54,878 bases of DNA from Actinomycetes bacterium (GCA_025964535.1 JAOPYX010000357.1:1-54878), one strand, 5' to 3'; positions 1-10,072 are shown, counted from the first letter of the stretch. Notes: generated from the letters alone by a model not told the origin. Program-made: numbers and translations.

Positions 1-1293
1 CTGCTGGCTCTGGGCTCGCTGATCCTCATCGGCGGCTCGCTCGGGGACATCTACGGCGAACGGCGGATCTTCGCGATCGGCGTGGCGGCGTTCGGCGTGC
101 TCTCGGTCGCCTGCGCGCTCGCACCGACGATCGACGTCCTGATCGCGGCGCGTGCGCTGCAGGGCGCAGCCGGCGCGCTCTTGACGCCGAGCTCGCTCGC
201 GATCATCGTCGGCGCCTTCTCGCCGAAGGAGCGTGGCGCGGCGATCGGTTCCTGGACGGCGTGGGGAGGGATCGCGACGATCATCGGGCCGCTCGCGGGC
301 GGGTGGATCGTCGACCGCGTCTCCTGGCGCTGGATCTTCGCGCTCAACGTCCCGCTCGTGCTCGTCACCCTCGCGCTGATCTTCGCCGCTGTGCCGCGCA
401 CGGCGCGCGTGGCCGGGCGCCACGTCGACGTCATCGGCGCCGCACTGTGCGTGCTCGGGCTCGGCGGGATGGTGTTCGCGCTGATCGAGCAGCCGCGCTA
501 CGGCTGGAGCAGCGCGGTCATCGACGTGCCGCTCGTCGTCGGCCTCGTCGCGTTCTGCTCGTTCCTCGTCTACGAGCGCCGGGCGGCAGAGCCGATGCTG
601 AAGCTCGAATTGTTCAGACGCCGCAATTTCGCGATTGCGAACCTCGAGACCCTGACGATGTACGCGGGCCTCGCGATCCTCTTCTTCTTCCTCGTCATCT
701 TCCTCCAGCAGGTCGCCGGTTACAGCGCGCTGCGGAGCGGGCTGACGACGGTTCCGGTGACATTGACGATGTTCGCGCTCTCGCGCCGTTTCGGCGCGTT
801 CGCCGACCGCTATGGACCAAGGCTCTTCATGGGTGCTGGGCCCCTGGTCGCAGCGGCCGGCGTCCTGCTCCTCCTCCGAACCGGCATCCACACCTCCTAC
901 GTCCGCGACCTTCTGCCGGGCTTGCTCGTCTTTTCCGTTGGCCTGTCGATGACCGTCGCTCCGCTCACCGCCACGGTCTTGGCCGACGCGAACGAAGGCG
1001 ACGCAGGTATCGCGTCGGCGATCAACAATGCAATCGCCCGTGTCGCCGCGCTCGTCGGCGTCTCCGTCATCGGCGTCGTGATCGCGAGCACGCTCGTCGG
1101 CGACACGTTCGCTCCGAACGCCGCGTCGGTGCGAGCGTTTCACCAGGCGATCGCCATCTGTGCGGCGTTGATCGCGGCCGGCGGCCTTGCAGGCGCCGTC
1201 GGGATCACCAACCCGAGGCGCGACGTCAAAGCCGAGAGCTGCGCCGGCGGCCAACTCGTCGGGAGTCCATTGCCTGCCGCCGAGTCGAGCTAG
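1..1293 (+). CDS. MFS transporter, DHA2/EmrB-QacA-like (5' truncated by window edge)
   Basis: Frame open from base 1 (LLALGSLILIGGSLGDIYGERRIFAIG...); multiple hydrophobic helices; GSWTAWGGIATIIGPLAGGWIVDRVSWRWIFALNVP motif typical of 14-TM MFS exporters. Confidence 0.85.
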   Translation: MLALGSLILIGGSLGDIYGERRIFAIGVAAFGVLSVACALAPTIDVLIAARALQGAAGALLTPSSLAIIVGAFSPKERGAAIGSWTAWGGIATIIGPLAGGWIVDRVSWRWIFALNVPLVLVTLALIFAAVPRTARVAGRHVDVIGAALCVLGLGGMVFALIEQPRYGWSSAVIDVPLVVGLVAFCSFLVYERRAAEPMLKLELFRRRNFAIANLETLTMYAGLAILFFFLVIFLQQVAGYSALRSGLTTVPVTLTMFALSRRFGAFADRYGPRLFMGAGPLVAAAGVLLLLRTGIHTSYVRDLLPGLLVFSVGLSMTVAPLTATVLADANEGDAGIASAINNAIARVAALVGVSVIGVVIASTLVGDTFAPNAASVRAFHQAIAICAALIAAGGLAGAVGITNPRRDVKAESCAGGQLVGSPLPAAESS

Positions 1294-1736
1294 CCGTTAC
1301 CGACGCGGGATAGGACTCGCTCGGCGTCCCGGGCGAGCAGGAGGCAGAGCACGGCAAGCGGCAACTCGACGAGTGCGGCTTCGCCGATTGCGATACCGAG
1401 CTCGAGGTGAGACGAGGAGGTGAGTACGTCGAACCACGCGTCGACGAGCAAGAGCGCCGCTGCGGCAGTCCCCGCCCCCTCGAGCCATGGAGACCGGTGC
1501 CACGCAGCGACCGCAACGCCGAGCAGCAGGAGTGCGAGGGCGACATCGAACCCGGCCCACGCGATGTCCCAGTGCGCAGACGCGTGAGTGGACGGCAGGA
1601 TCCGGACGAGGAAGACGATCCAGGGCACGAGCACGATCGCCGCGAGCGCGAACAGCGGGACGACCCATCGAGCCGGGCGCCAGCCGGCGGACTCGCCGTG
1701 TGTATCGATTGAAAGACCCGTCACTTGAGGGGTCAA
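1290..1736 (-). CDS. small integral membrane protein, unknown function
   Basis: 148 aa with about 4 hydrophobic segments; convergent with the MFS gene, stop codons overlap. Confidence 0.6.
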   Translation of the reverse strand: MTPQVTGLSIDTHGESAGWRPARWVVPLFALAAIVLVPWIVFLVRILPSTHASAHWDIAWAGFDVALALLLLGVAVAAWHRSPWLEGAGTAAAALLLVDAWFDVLTSSSHLELGIAIGEAALVELPLAVLCLLLARDAERVLSRVGNG

Positions 1737-1773
1737 CGATCATGCGGAGGCTCGTATTTCCTGTCCCGCGGAC

Positions 1774-3960
1774 TCAGGCCGGGAGGTGGAACGGGATCGT
1801 CGTGATCACGATGTTCGGCCGGGTGCGGAGCGCCAGGCGGAGCCGTGGGGCGACCTGGCTATGGAGCAGCCGGTGCCACGGATGATGCACGACGAGCTCC
1901 GCGAGGATCACGGTCAGCGTCAGCTCCGGCCGTTGCGCCTGGAGCGCGTCGACGTAGTGCGCGAGCGGCGCCACGAGCGCGCGATACGGCGAGACGACGA
2001 TCTCGAGCCGGAGCGGTACCGCCCACGTATCCCACTCCTTGCGAAACCGCTCTGCCTCTTCGTCGCTCGGGCTGAGGTGCAACGCGAGCAATGGTTGCTC
2101 GAGCGAGGCCGCGTAGGCAAGCGCGCGCAGGTTCGCGAGGTCGAGCCGCTCGACGGCGACGAGCATGAGGTGCTGGACGTGCTCCGGGCTCTCCTGCCGC
2201 TCGCCTGTCGCGGGGGTGGGGACGTACCCGGCCTGCTTCGCCGCGGCGCCACGCGGCTGCGTGAGCGTGTCGGGCAGCGGCTGCACCGCGAGCGCCTCGT
2301 GGACGACGCGGTAGTGCGCACGCACACGCAGGCAGAGCCAGACGAGGAGAGGGATACCGAGGACGACGACCCACGCGCCGGCGGTGAACTTGGTGACAGC
2401 GGCAACCGTGACGACAATCGCCGTGAGCGTCGCTCCGAAGCCGTTGATCGCGATGGCCCGATGCCAGTGCGGCCCATGGTTGCGCCACCAGTGGACGACC
2501 ATGCCCGCCTGCGAGAGCGTGACGGCGACGAACACACCGACCGCGAAGAGCGGGATCAGCGCCTGCAGGTTCCCGTTGAAACCGGCGAAGATCGCCGCTG
2601 CGGCAATCGTCAGGACAACGATGCCGTTGCTGAACGCGAGCCGGTCGCCCATCTGCAGGAAGGGGCGCGGCGCGTGCTCGCTCCGCGCCATGAAGAAGAG
2701 GAGCCGCGGGAACCCGTTGTACGACGTGTTTGCAGCGAAGAGCAGCATTGCCGCCGTCGCCGCTTGGATGAACCCATAGGTCACGCCGTTGCCGAAGCTG
2801 CGGTGCGCGAGCTGAGAGAGCACCGTCTGATTCGGATTCCACGCGATGCCGTCGAGGTGGATGAGCAGCATGAGGCCGACGAAGATCGCGACGAGGATCC
2901 CGATCATCCACGTCATCGTCGTGCGGGCGTTCTTCCACTCCGGCGGCTTGAACGCGGGGACGGCGTTCGCGACCGCCTCGATGCCCGTCATCGACGTCGA
3001 GCCCGAGGCGAAGGCGCGGAGCACGAGCAGCACCGTCAGGCCTTCGACGGGCTTGATCGGAGGGGGCGGCGTTGCCGCGAAGCCGCGGCCTGCTTGCTGC
3101 TCGAGCCCGACGCAGATGAGGAGCCCCATCGCGAAGAGGAAGACGTACGTCGGAGCGGCGAAGAGGTGTCCCGCCTCCCGGACTCCGCGCAGGTTTCCGG
3201 CGAGCAGGAGTGCGATCATTCCGAGCCCGAGCACGACTGTGTACGGCCGAAGCGATGGAATTGCGGACGCGATCGCGGCGATTCCTGTCGCAACCGAAAC
3301 GGCGACGTTGAGGATGTAGTCCGCGAGCAGACCGACGGCAGCCGTGACACCGGCGCGCTCTCCGAGATTGTCGCCCGCGACGATGTACGAGCCGGCCCCG
3401 GACGGGTACGCCGCGATGGTCTGCCTGTACGACGCGCCGACCGCGAGCATGAGCAGGACGAGCACTCCCGCCAACGGCAACGAGACCCGGAGCCCGCTGG
3501 CTCCCGCAAGCACCAGGACGGCCAGCATCGACTCCGGGCCGTATGCCACCGACGCGAACAGATCCGAGCCGAGCACAGGCAGCGCGACCAGGTTGCGCAT
3601 GCGTTCATGCACCACCGCGCTGCTTCGCAACGGCGGCCCGATCACCACTCGCTCGACCGCCTCGACCAGACGCCCGAGCTGCGACACCGGCGTGGTGGCC
3701 GCGGCCGTCGCCTCCACCTCGTCCTTGCCCTCCGGCTCGAACGACGTCAACTCGGTGAACCTCGAGAACCGCCCGGCCCTGGGGCCGTCGGAGGCGCGCT
3801 TCAGGCTGGGATCCACCGGTAGCTCACGCAAGCGGTGCACGCGTGGCTCGACGACGGCGTTCCAGTGCCGGCCGACTTCCCGCAACGCCTCGAGCTCCTG
3901 GTCGCCGAGCGGCGGAATGATCTCTGCTGGAGTCGGAGTGTCGGGCTCGTGACCGCTCAC
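1774..3960 (-). CDS. APC-superfamily transporter, KimA/YdaO-like (probable potassium importer)
   Basis: 728 aa; SDLFASVAYGPESML, YPSGAGSYIVAGDNLG and EWKNARTTMTWMIGILVAIFVGLM segments resemble the KimA/YdaO branch; C-terminal cytosolic domain. Confidence 0.75.
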   Translation of the reverse strand: MSGHEPDTPTPAEIIPPLGDQELEALREVGRHWNAVVEPRVHRLRELPVDPSLKRASDGPRAGRFSRFTELTSFEPEGKDEVEATAAATTPVSQLGRLVEAVERVVIGPPLRSSAVVHERMRNLVALPVLGSDLFASVAYGPESMLAVLVLAGASGLRVSLPLAGVLVLLMLAVGASYRQTIAAYPSGAGSYIVAGDNLGERAGVTAAVGLLADYILNVAVSVATGIAAIASAIPSLRPYTVVLGLGMIALLLAGNLRGVREAGHLFAAPTYVFLFAMGLLICVGLEQQAGRGFAATPPPPIKPVEGLTVLLVLRAFASGSTSMTGIEAVANAVPAFKPPEWKNARTTMTWMIGILVAIFVGLMLLIHLDGIAWNPNQTVLSQLAHRSFGNGVTYGFIQAATAAMLLFAANTSYNGFPRLLFFMARSEHAPRPFLQMGDRLAFSNGIVVLTIAAAAIFAGFNGNLQALIPLFAVGVFVAVTLSQAGMVVHWWRNHGPHWHRAIAINGFGATLTAIVVTVAAVTKFTAGAWVVVLGIPLLVWLCLRVRAHYRVVHEALAVQPLPDTLTQPRGAAAKQAGYVPTPATGERQESPEHVQHLMLVAVERLDLANLRALAYAASLEQPLLALHLSPSDEEAERFRKEWDTWAVPLRLEIVVSPYRALVAPLAHYVDALQAQRPELTLTVILAELVVHHPWHRLLHSQVAPRLRLALRTRPNIVITTIPFHLPA

Positions 3961-3996
3961 GGCGTCACCATCACCAGCTGGCGGCCGCGCGACCGG

Positions 3997-4788
3997 TTAG
4001 CGGCCCTCGCGGCCGGTCGCCGCATCGAGCTCGTGGCGAACGTGTGTCGGCAACCTACGCGGGCGGCACACCCAGAGCTGGTAGCCGGGACGCTGGACGA
4101 CGTCCAGGCCGCTCGAGCGCAGCATTGCTTCGACGCATGCGTCGCTCGGCGCCCACCAGTTCGTCGGGTCGTCCGCAACGCGATGCTCGAGAAACGCCAT
4201 CTTGGGCCAGCCTGGATCGAGCAGGGCGCCGCGTGCAGCGAGCGGAAGGTTGCGCGGGGCCTGGAGCTCTTCCTCTCCGGGCATGGTCAGCGTCTGGAGG
4301 ATGAGCAGGCGCTCGGCCTTCTCGGCCAGCAGGTCGAGCGCGAGCAGCGGATGTCGCAGGTGGTAGAGGACGCCGAGAAAGAGCACGAGGTCGAATTGCT
4401 CGGCGCGACGGGCGATGTCGTAGACCTGGAGCCGCTCGATGTGCACGCGGTCCGTCAGCTCGAACAGCTTGGCCGCCCACCTCGTTTGGCGGAGGTAGTG
4501 CTCGTCCGTGTCGATGGCGAGTACGTCGGCTCCGCGCCTGGCAAGCGCGAAGCTGTAGAACCCGGCATTGCAGCCGACGTCGAGCGCGCGCCAGCCGGTG
4601 AGATCGTCGGGAAGCACCGCAGAGAGCTCTCGCCATTTCACACGAGGGAAGTCGCCGAGCGGATGGTCGGCGGCAGTCTGGTGCCCCGACGGCAGGTGGA
4701 GGTTGTGGAACCACGGCGCGAGGCGGTTGATCGTTCGTGCGATCGGATCACCTGCCGGCTGGCGCAACCCATGCGACTGGAGCGTCAC
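3997..4788 (-). CDS. SAM-dependent methyltransferase (DUF1698/CmoB-like fold)
   Basis: 263 aa; LDVGCNAGFYSFALARRGADVLAIDTDEHYLRQ motif I region; FDLVLFLGVLYHLRHPLLALD. Confidence 0.8.
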   Translation of the reverse strand: MTLQSHGLRQPAGDPIARTINRLAPWFHNLHLPSGHQTAADHPLGDFPRVKWRELSAVLPDDLTGWRALDVGCNAGFYSFALARRGADVLAIDTDEHYLRQTRWAAKLFELTDRVHIERLQVYDIARRAEQFDLVLFLGVLYHLRHPLLALDLLAEKAERLLILQTLTMPGEEELQAPRNLPLAARGALLDPGWPKMAFLEHRVADDPTNWWAPSDACVEAMLRSSGLDVVQRPGYQLWVCRPRRLPTHVRHELDAATGREGR

Positions 4789-5855
4789 GCGGCGACCTTC
4801 GCCGCCGCGCGGACGTACCCCTCGAGTAGCTCTGCGCGGCGCTCGGGCGCATGCTCAGCGAGCACTCGGCGCCGCGCGGCGGCGCCGATCCTTTGTGCTT
4901 CCGCCGGCGACAGCTCCTGCAGGATGGCGACGACGGCATCGGCAGATGTGGCAACGAGAATCTCGACGCCGGGGCGGAAGAACGAATCGAGCCCGTCCCA
5001 GTGGTCGGAGATCACGGGCACGCCGCACGCTGCGGCCTCGAACAGCCGCACGCTGGGCGACCAACCTGCGCTCACCATGTCCGCACGCGTGACGTTCAGC
5101 GTGAACCGTTGCCTTGCGTAGAACCGCGCATGCTCGTTCGGCGCGAGGTGCTCGACCCGCTCGACGTTCACGGGCCATGCGAGCTCGGGGGGATATTGAG
5201 CACCGGCGACTGCAAAATGACAACCCGGTAGCGCACGCGCAGGCGTGACGAGGAGTGCGTCGAGAGAAGCCTGCCTGTCGGCGGAGTACGTGCCGAGGTG
5301 GCCGAGCGACCATCGCTCCTCCTCGTCGAGCGGGCGATACGCGTTGCGGTCGGCCATGCAGTAGAACGGCCGCGCACATCGCGCTCCGAACTCGTGCTGG
5401 ATGCGATCGAGCAGAGGGCCGCCGGTGAACGACAGATAGAGGTCGAATCGCGGAACGAGCGCACGTGAGAGGTATTCCTCGTCGCGCCGTTCGAGCTTCT
5501 TGACGGTCACTGGTGTGTCGATGTCCCAGAAGGCGATCGCGCCTGCCGACGTCGTGAGCACCCAGTCCGCGACTGCCGTTCCTTCCGGAACGTACGAGCC
5601 GATGACGACGAGGTGCGCTTCCGCGACGTCGGTGCCGAAGCGGTCGCGCAGGTCGGCGAGCGACGTATAGAGCTCTGTGCGTCCCCACGGCGGAGACGGC
5701 AGATCGCGTCGTGTTGCGTACCACGGCATGTCACGCTCGAGGAACAGGACGTCGTGCCCGCGCGCAGCGAGGGCGCGTACCAGGGCCCGATAGTTCGTCG
5801 CGTGCCCGTTACCCCAGGAAGAGGTGATCGAGAGGCCGAGGAAGACGATCTTCAC
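4785..5855 (-). CDS. glycosyltransferase, CgeB-like / Glyco_trans_1_2 type
   Basis: GTG start inside ORF 4785..6128 (VKIVFLGLSITSSWGNGHATNYRALVRAL); C-terminal SPSVRLFEAAACGVPVISDHWDGLDSFF; 4-nt overlaps with both neighbours. Confidence 0.8.
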   Translation of the reverse strand: MKIVFLGLSITSSWGNGHATNYRALVRALAARGHDVLFLERDMPWYATRRDLPSPPWGRTELYTSLADLRDRFGTDVAEAHLVVIGSYVPEGTAVADWVLTTSAGAIAFWDIDTPVTVKKLERRDEEYLSRALVPRFDLYLSFTGGPLLDRIQHEFGARCARPFYCMADRNAYRPLDEEERWSLGHLGTYSADRQASLDALLVTPARALPGCHFAVAGAQYPPELAWPVNVERVEHLAPNEHARFYARQRFTLNVTRADMVSAGWSPSVRLFEAAACGVPVISDHWDGLDSFFRPGVEILVATSADAVVAILQELSPAEAQRIGAAARRRVLAEHAPERRAELLEGYVRAAAKVAA

Positions 5856-6922
5856 GCGCTGATCTCTCTGCCGGTGAGGACTCGTTCCACCAGCTCGGCT
5901 CGCCCCTTGTACGTGTGCTCGGCCAGTACCCGCCGGCGTGCGGCATCGCCGATCGTCGCCGCGCGTGCGGGCGTGAGCCCCTCGAGCTGCGCCACGACCG
6001 CTTCCCCGGAGTCGGCGACGAGTACCTCGCGATCCGGTTCGAGGAAGTCCTCGATTCCCTGCCACGCGTCGGTGATCAGGCAGCTGCCGGCACCCGCGGC
6101 TTCGAAGACGCGCGTCGCCGGCGACCATCCGCTCAGCGCCATCGTGTTGCGCAGCACGTTCAACACCGCAAGCGGCGTCGAGTTGAAGGCGTTGTGCGCG
6201 CTCGTCCCGACATGGCCGGCAACGCGCACGTTCGAAGGCATGGTCTTGCCGTCCCAGCCGGCGCCGCCCAGCAAGAACGTTCGCTCCGTCATCTCCTCGG
6301 CCGGACCGACGAAGAACTGCTCGACGCGCGCATCTCGATCCGGGAGTCGGTTGCCGAGAAACGCAAGATCGGCGTCGAAGCGCGAGTCCGGGCGTACCGC
6401 ATGGTGTGTCTCCGGATCGAGCGCGTTGTAGACGGGCACGCAGTCATGCGCGCGGAGTGCCCGATAACGCTCCACGACCGGCGTCCCTCCGCCGTACGTC
6501 AGGATGAGGTCGTATCGCGGCACGAGCGCACGGAGCTCGTCGTCGCGGTCGCCTTCCAGGCGCGCGAGAGTCGCGGGCGCGTCGACGTCCCAGAAGATGG
6601 TCACGCCCGCGTGCAGCTCGAGCACAGCTTCCTCCAGCAGGGAGTCGAAGACGCCGACCCCGCTTGCCTTGATCACCACTTCGCTGCCGCGCGCACGCTC
6701 GAGGGCGCCCATGGCTCCCGCTTCGGTCGCCGGGTAGACGACCACCTCGGCCCAGCTGGGATCGGGCATGTCGCGGTGGGCTTGCCGATCGAACGCGTCG
6801 GGCTCGAAGAACGTGATCCGGTGGCCCAATCTGTGCAGCTCCTTGATGAGCCCTCGGTAGTACGTCGCAGCGCCGTTCCAGTAGGCGGAGACCAGGCTCG
6901 AGCCGAAGAACGCGATCTTCAC
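5852..6922 (-). CDS. glycosyltransferase, CgeB-like / Glyco_trans_1_2 type
   Basis: GTG start inside ORF 5852..7516 (VKIAFFGSSLVSAYWNGAATYYRGLIKEL); SPATRVFEAAGAGSCLITDAWQGIEDFLEPDREVLVA. Confidence 0.8.
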   Translation of the reverse strand: MKIAFFGSSLVSAYWNGAATYYRGLIKELHRLGHRITFFEPDAFDRQAHRDMPDPSWAEVVVYPATEAGAMGALERARGSEVVIKASGVGVFDSLLEEAVLELHAGVTIFWDVDAPATLARLEGDRDDELRALVPRYDLILTYGGGTPVVERYRALRAHDCVPVYNALDPETHHAVRPDSRFDADLAFLGNRLPDRDARVEQFFVGPAEEMTERTFLLGGAGWDGKTMPSNVRVAGHVGTSAHNAFNSTPLAVLNVLRNTMALSGWSPATRVFEAAGAGSCLITDAWQGIEDFLEPDREVLVADSGEAVVAQLEGLTPARAATIGDAARRRVLAEHTYKGRAELVERVLTGREISA

Positions 6923-8067
6923 GGAACCATCCGCGCGACCGCGCGTCCGTCGGCGGCTCTGTCGAAGCCGGTCGTGTCGGAGCCGAGCTCGGCGGCGATG
7001 TGCAGCAGCTCGTCGACGCGGTGGGCGCACGTGTGCCGCTCGAGGATCGTGCGGCGGCCGTGCAGCGCGAGGTGCCGCGCCAAGTCGCGGTCGAGGAGCA
7101 CACGCTCGAGGAGCGCGCACATCTCCCGGCCGTTGCGCGCAACAAGGAAGTCGTCGCCCGGCCTGAAGAGGTTCTCCGCATCGTCCCAGCGGGAGCAGAC
7201 GAGAGGGATGCCGCACGCGAGTGCCTCGAACGGCCGAATCGTCGGAATCCCGGGCAGAGCGTCGACGTACGGGCGGCGTGGGATGTGGACGGTGACCGTG
7301 TGCCGCGCGAAGATCTCGGGCACGCGGTGGTTGGCGACCCAGCCGCGGTAGGGGAGACCCGCCTCGGCGATTGCGCGTTGCGCCGTGGTCGGGTAGCGGA
7401 CGCCGAAGAGCGAGCCGGTCAGTGGGAGCGTGCGAGCCGGCTCGAGCAGGTACTCCGATAGGTCTGCGGTCCGCTCTCCGTCGCCCCAGTTGCCGATCCA
7501 CACGACGTCGCCGCACCGCTCACGACCGATCAGGGGCCGGAAGATCCGGACGTCGGCCGCCTCGTGCCAGGTCCACGCGCGCTGCGCCCGGCCCTGCGCG
7601 AGGTAGATGTCGCGAATGACCGCGCCGTAGGCGAGCACGCCGTCGTAGTGGCGCAGGTCGTAGCGCGCCATCTGGCCCGATGCGGTGACCGAACGGTGGT
7701 GCGTGTCGTGGAAGAGGAGCCGGAAGGTGCGCGACCTGGCCCGGCAGAGGCCCACTCGGCGTACGAGCCGTGGGTCGTTCCACTCGTGGACGAGAACGAG
7801 ATCGGCACCGTCGAGAGCGGCGTCGACGTCGAGCGTCTCGAGGTCATAGAGCGTGCTCGTCAGCTCCGGGAAGACGCGTGCAAATTCTGCGAGCGGCTGC
7901 ACGCCGTGCTCGGCGATCAGGTTCGTCCGACTCCATCCGTTGCGCGGCTCGAAGATCCGGACGTCGTGGCCGCGACCGATCAACTCGCGGCTGACACCGC
8001 GCAGGAAGTGCGCGTTCCCGTGGTTCCAGTCGGAGACGATCGAGTGGCAGAAGAGCGCGATCCTCAC
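6919..8067 (-). CDS. glycosyltransferase, CgeB-like / Glyco_trans_1_2 type
   Basis: GTG start inside ORF 6919..8220 (VRIALFCHSIVSDWNHGNAHFLRG); IRPFEALACGIPLVCSRWDDAENLFRPGDDFLVA. Confidence 0.8.
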   Translation of the reverse strand: MRIALFCHSIVSDWNHGNAHFLRGVSRELIGRGHDVRIFEPRNGWSRTNLIAEHGVQPLAEFARVFPELTSTLYDLETLDVDAALDGADLVLVHEWNDPRLVRRVGLCRARSRTFRLLFHDTHHRSVTASGQMARYDLRHYDGVLAYGAVIRDIYLAQGRAQRAWTWHEAADVRIFRPLIGRERCGDVVWIGNWGDGERTADLSEYLLEPARTLPLTGSLFGVRYPTTAQRAIAEAGLPYRGWVANHRVPEIFARHTVTVHIPRRPYVDALPGIPTIRPFEALACGIPLVCSRWDDAENLFRPGDDFLVARNGREMCALLERVLLDRDLARHLALHGRRTILERHTCAHRVDELLHIAAELGSDTTGFDRAADGRAVARMVP

Positions 8068-9134
8068 GCGACCTCCACCCGGTTGCGATGTAGGACGCTT
8101 CGGTATGCGTCGACGTAGGAGCGCGCCATCCGCTGCGACGAGTAGCGCAGCGCCCGGCGATGCCCGCGCCGCGCGTACTCCGAGCGCAGCCGCGGATCCT
8201 CGATCAGCGAACGGAGACAATGCTCGAGCGCTGCGTCGTCGCGCGGGTCGGCGAAGAGCGCTGCGTCACCCCAGACCTCGTGCAGGCTCGGAATGTCGCC
8301 GAGGACGAGCGCACATCCTGAACGGCCGGCTTCGAGCGCCGCGAGGCCGAAGGGCTCATAGGTGGCTGGTGCTGCGAAGATCGCGGCCGCAGCCAGCATG
8401 TCGTCCATCTCGTTGCGCCCGAGCCGGCCGAGCATGCGCGCGTTCGGGCTTGGTTCTGTCCCGGCGGTCGGGCCGGCCACCACGAGCGGCCACGGCAGTC
8501 GCGGTGCGAGCCGGAGGAGCGCGGCCACATTCTTAGCGTCGTCCCACATGCGTCCTGCGGCAAGCACGAGCTCCTCCTTCGGACGCGTCGGGAAGGCTCT
8601 GCGCGAGGCGTTCGCGATCACGAGGCGCGGGCAAGCCGGGTCGTACAGGCGGATCAACTCGTCGAGCATCGCCTGCGTCGGCGCGACGAGCAGCGCGGCA
8701 GCCGCCAGCCCGGTCTGGACGGCCCGGCGGTAGACGCCCCACTCGGGGCCCGCCGGTGTGCCACGGACGGCTTGGTGCCACGAAAGCACGTCCGAATGAC
8801 CGACGACGACCACCGGCACCTCCCAGGGAAGAGCCGCATGGGCATAGCCGTTCAGGTGTACGACGTCCGGCTCGCTCTCGTCTGCGAGCTGCAGGAGCCA
8901 TTCCCCGGCCCGGTCGACGTCCTGCCACGGCTCGTCCATCCACTCGAGTGCACAGTCCGACGTCTCGAAGCGGGCGACGCGGCACGCGCGCAACTCGTCG
9001 CGTTGGTCGGCTGACAGAGGTGCGCCCATCGCCGCGAGCGTCACCTCGACTCCATGCTCCGCCAGCGCGTCTGCAAGCTCGAGCGCGTAGGTCCAGACGC
9101 CGCCGACGGTGTCGGCAGACATGAGCACCTTCAT
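8064..9134 (-). CDS. GT4-family glycosyltransferase
   Basis: MKVLMSADTVGGVWTYALELADAL start; YEPFGLAALEAGRSGCALVLGDIPSLHEVWGDAALF typical GT4 C-lobe. Confidence 0.85.
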   Translation of the reverse strand: MKVLMSADTVGGVWTYALELADALAEHGVEVTLAAMGAPLSADQRDELRACRVARFETSDCALEWMDEPWQDVDRAGEWLLQLADESEPDVVHLNGYAHAALPWEVPVVVVGHSDVLSWHQAVRGTPAGPEWGVYRRAVQTGLAAAALLVAPTQAMLDELIRLYDPACPRLVIANASRRAFPTRPKEELVLAAGRMWDDAKNVAALLRLAPRLPWPLVVAGPTAGTEPSPNARMLGRLGRNEMDDMLAAAAIFAAPATYEPFGLAALEAGRSGCALVLGDIPSLHEVWGDAALFADPRDDAALEHCLRSLIEDPRLRSEYARRGHRRALRYSSQRMARSYVDAYRSVLHRNRVEVA

Positions 9135-10072
9135 CGTGCGCCTCCGTAGATCAGGTCGAGCACGCGGTGCACCTCGACGTACTCCTCCGCGGCCGGATCG
9201 AAGCGGGCTCCGTCGGCGAGTCGCTGCGCCCACTCGATCACAGCTCGCCCACTCCAGTCGTCGGGTGGGCCGGCGAGCATCTCGGTGTTCGTCCCGTCCA
9301 GACGCTCGGCAACGAAGTCGACGAACGATCCGTTCACGTTCCGGATCGACGCGCCGCCGTGGGTGCCATAGAAGGTCGCTTCCAGCACGCAATCTCGGCC
9401 GGCGTGCAACCACCAAGAGCACGTGAGCCGGAGCACGGTGCCGGTCTCGAGCTCGAGCTGGACGGCGGCGTAGTCCTCGAGTGGCTCGCCGTGCAGGCGG
9501 GCGGTCACCGTGCGTACTTGGGGAAGGCCGAGCGTCCAGAGCGCGAGATCGACCAGGTGAATGCCGAGATCGGCGACGCAGCCTCCACCTGCGAGCGCCG
9601 GGTCCGAGAACCAGGGCTTGTCGGGACCGTAGGCGTTGTGGAAGACGAGGTCGGCGGCGAACACGTCGCCCAGGCTCCCGGACGCAACAGCCTCTTTCAC
9701 GCGCTGGGCGGCCTCGGTCTGGCGATAGCAGAAGTCGACTCCGACGAGCCTGTCGGCTGCGCGCGCCGCGTCGACGACGCGTCGTGCGTCAGGCGCGTTC
9801 AGGGCAAGCGGCTTCTGGCAGAAGACGGGGACGCCGTGATCGAGGGCGGCCAGCGCCTGCTCCGCGTGCAGGCCGCTTGGCGTCGCGATCACGATCCCGT
9901 CCACGTCCGCGGCGAAGAGGTCGTCGAGGGATTCGAGCGCATCGTCTACCGCCGGGTCGGCGATGGCCGCGACCTCCGCCACGCTGCTCTGCCAGATCGC
10001 GTCGAGCCGCTGCCGCCCGATCCAGCCGACGCCGAGGAATCCGAGCCGCGGCCGGGTGTGTGTTGACGTCAT
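9131..10072 (-). CDS. Gfo/Idh/MocA-family oxidoreductase
   Basis: LGFLGVGWIGRQRLDAI Rossmann motif; FCQKPLALN (variant of EKP); CVADLGIHLVDLALW. Confidence 0.85.
   Translation of the reverse strand: MTSTHTRPRLGFLGVGWIGRQRLDAIWQSSVAEVAAIADPAVDDALESLDDLFAADVDGIVIATPSGLHAEQALAALDHGVPVFCQKPLALNAPDARRVVDAARAADRLVGVDFCYRQTEAAQRVKEAVASGSLGDVFAADLVFHNAYGPDKPWFSDPALAGGGCVADLGIHLVDLALWTLGLPQVRTVTARLHGEPLEDYAAVQLELETGTVLRLTCSWWLHAGRDCVLEATFYGTHGGASIRNVNGSFVDFVAERLDGTNTEMLAGPPDDWSGRAVIEWAQRLADGARFDPAAEEYVEVHRVLDLIYGGAR

Noticed and set aside
1786-3822. 678-aa plus-strand ORF opposite the KimA-like gene
   Set aside because: Extremely Arg/Asp/Glu-rich mirror frame of a high-GC gene; the minus-strand product has clear TM and family motifs
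3961-3996. c-di-AMP (ydaO-type) riboswitch upstream of the KimA-like gene
   Set aside because: Only 36 nt available between genes, too short for the aptamer
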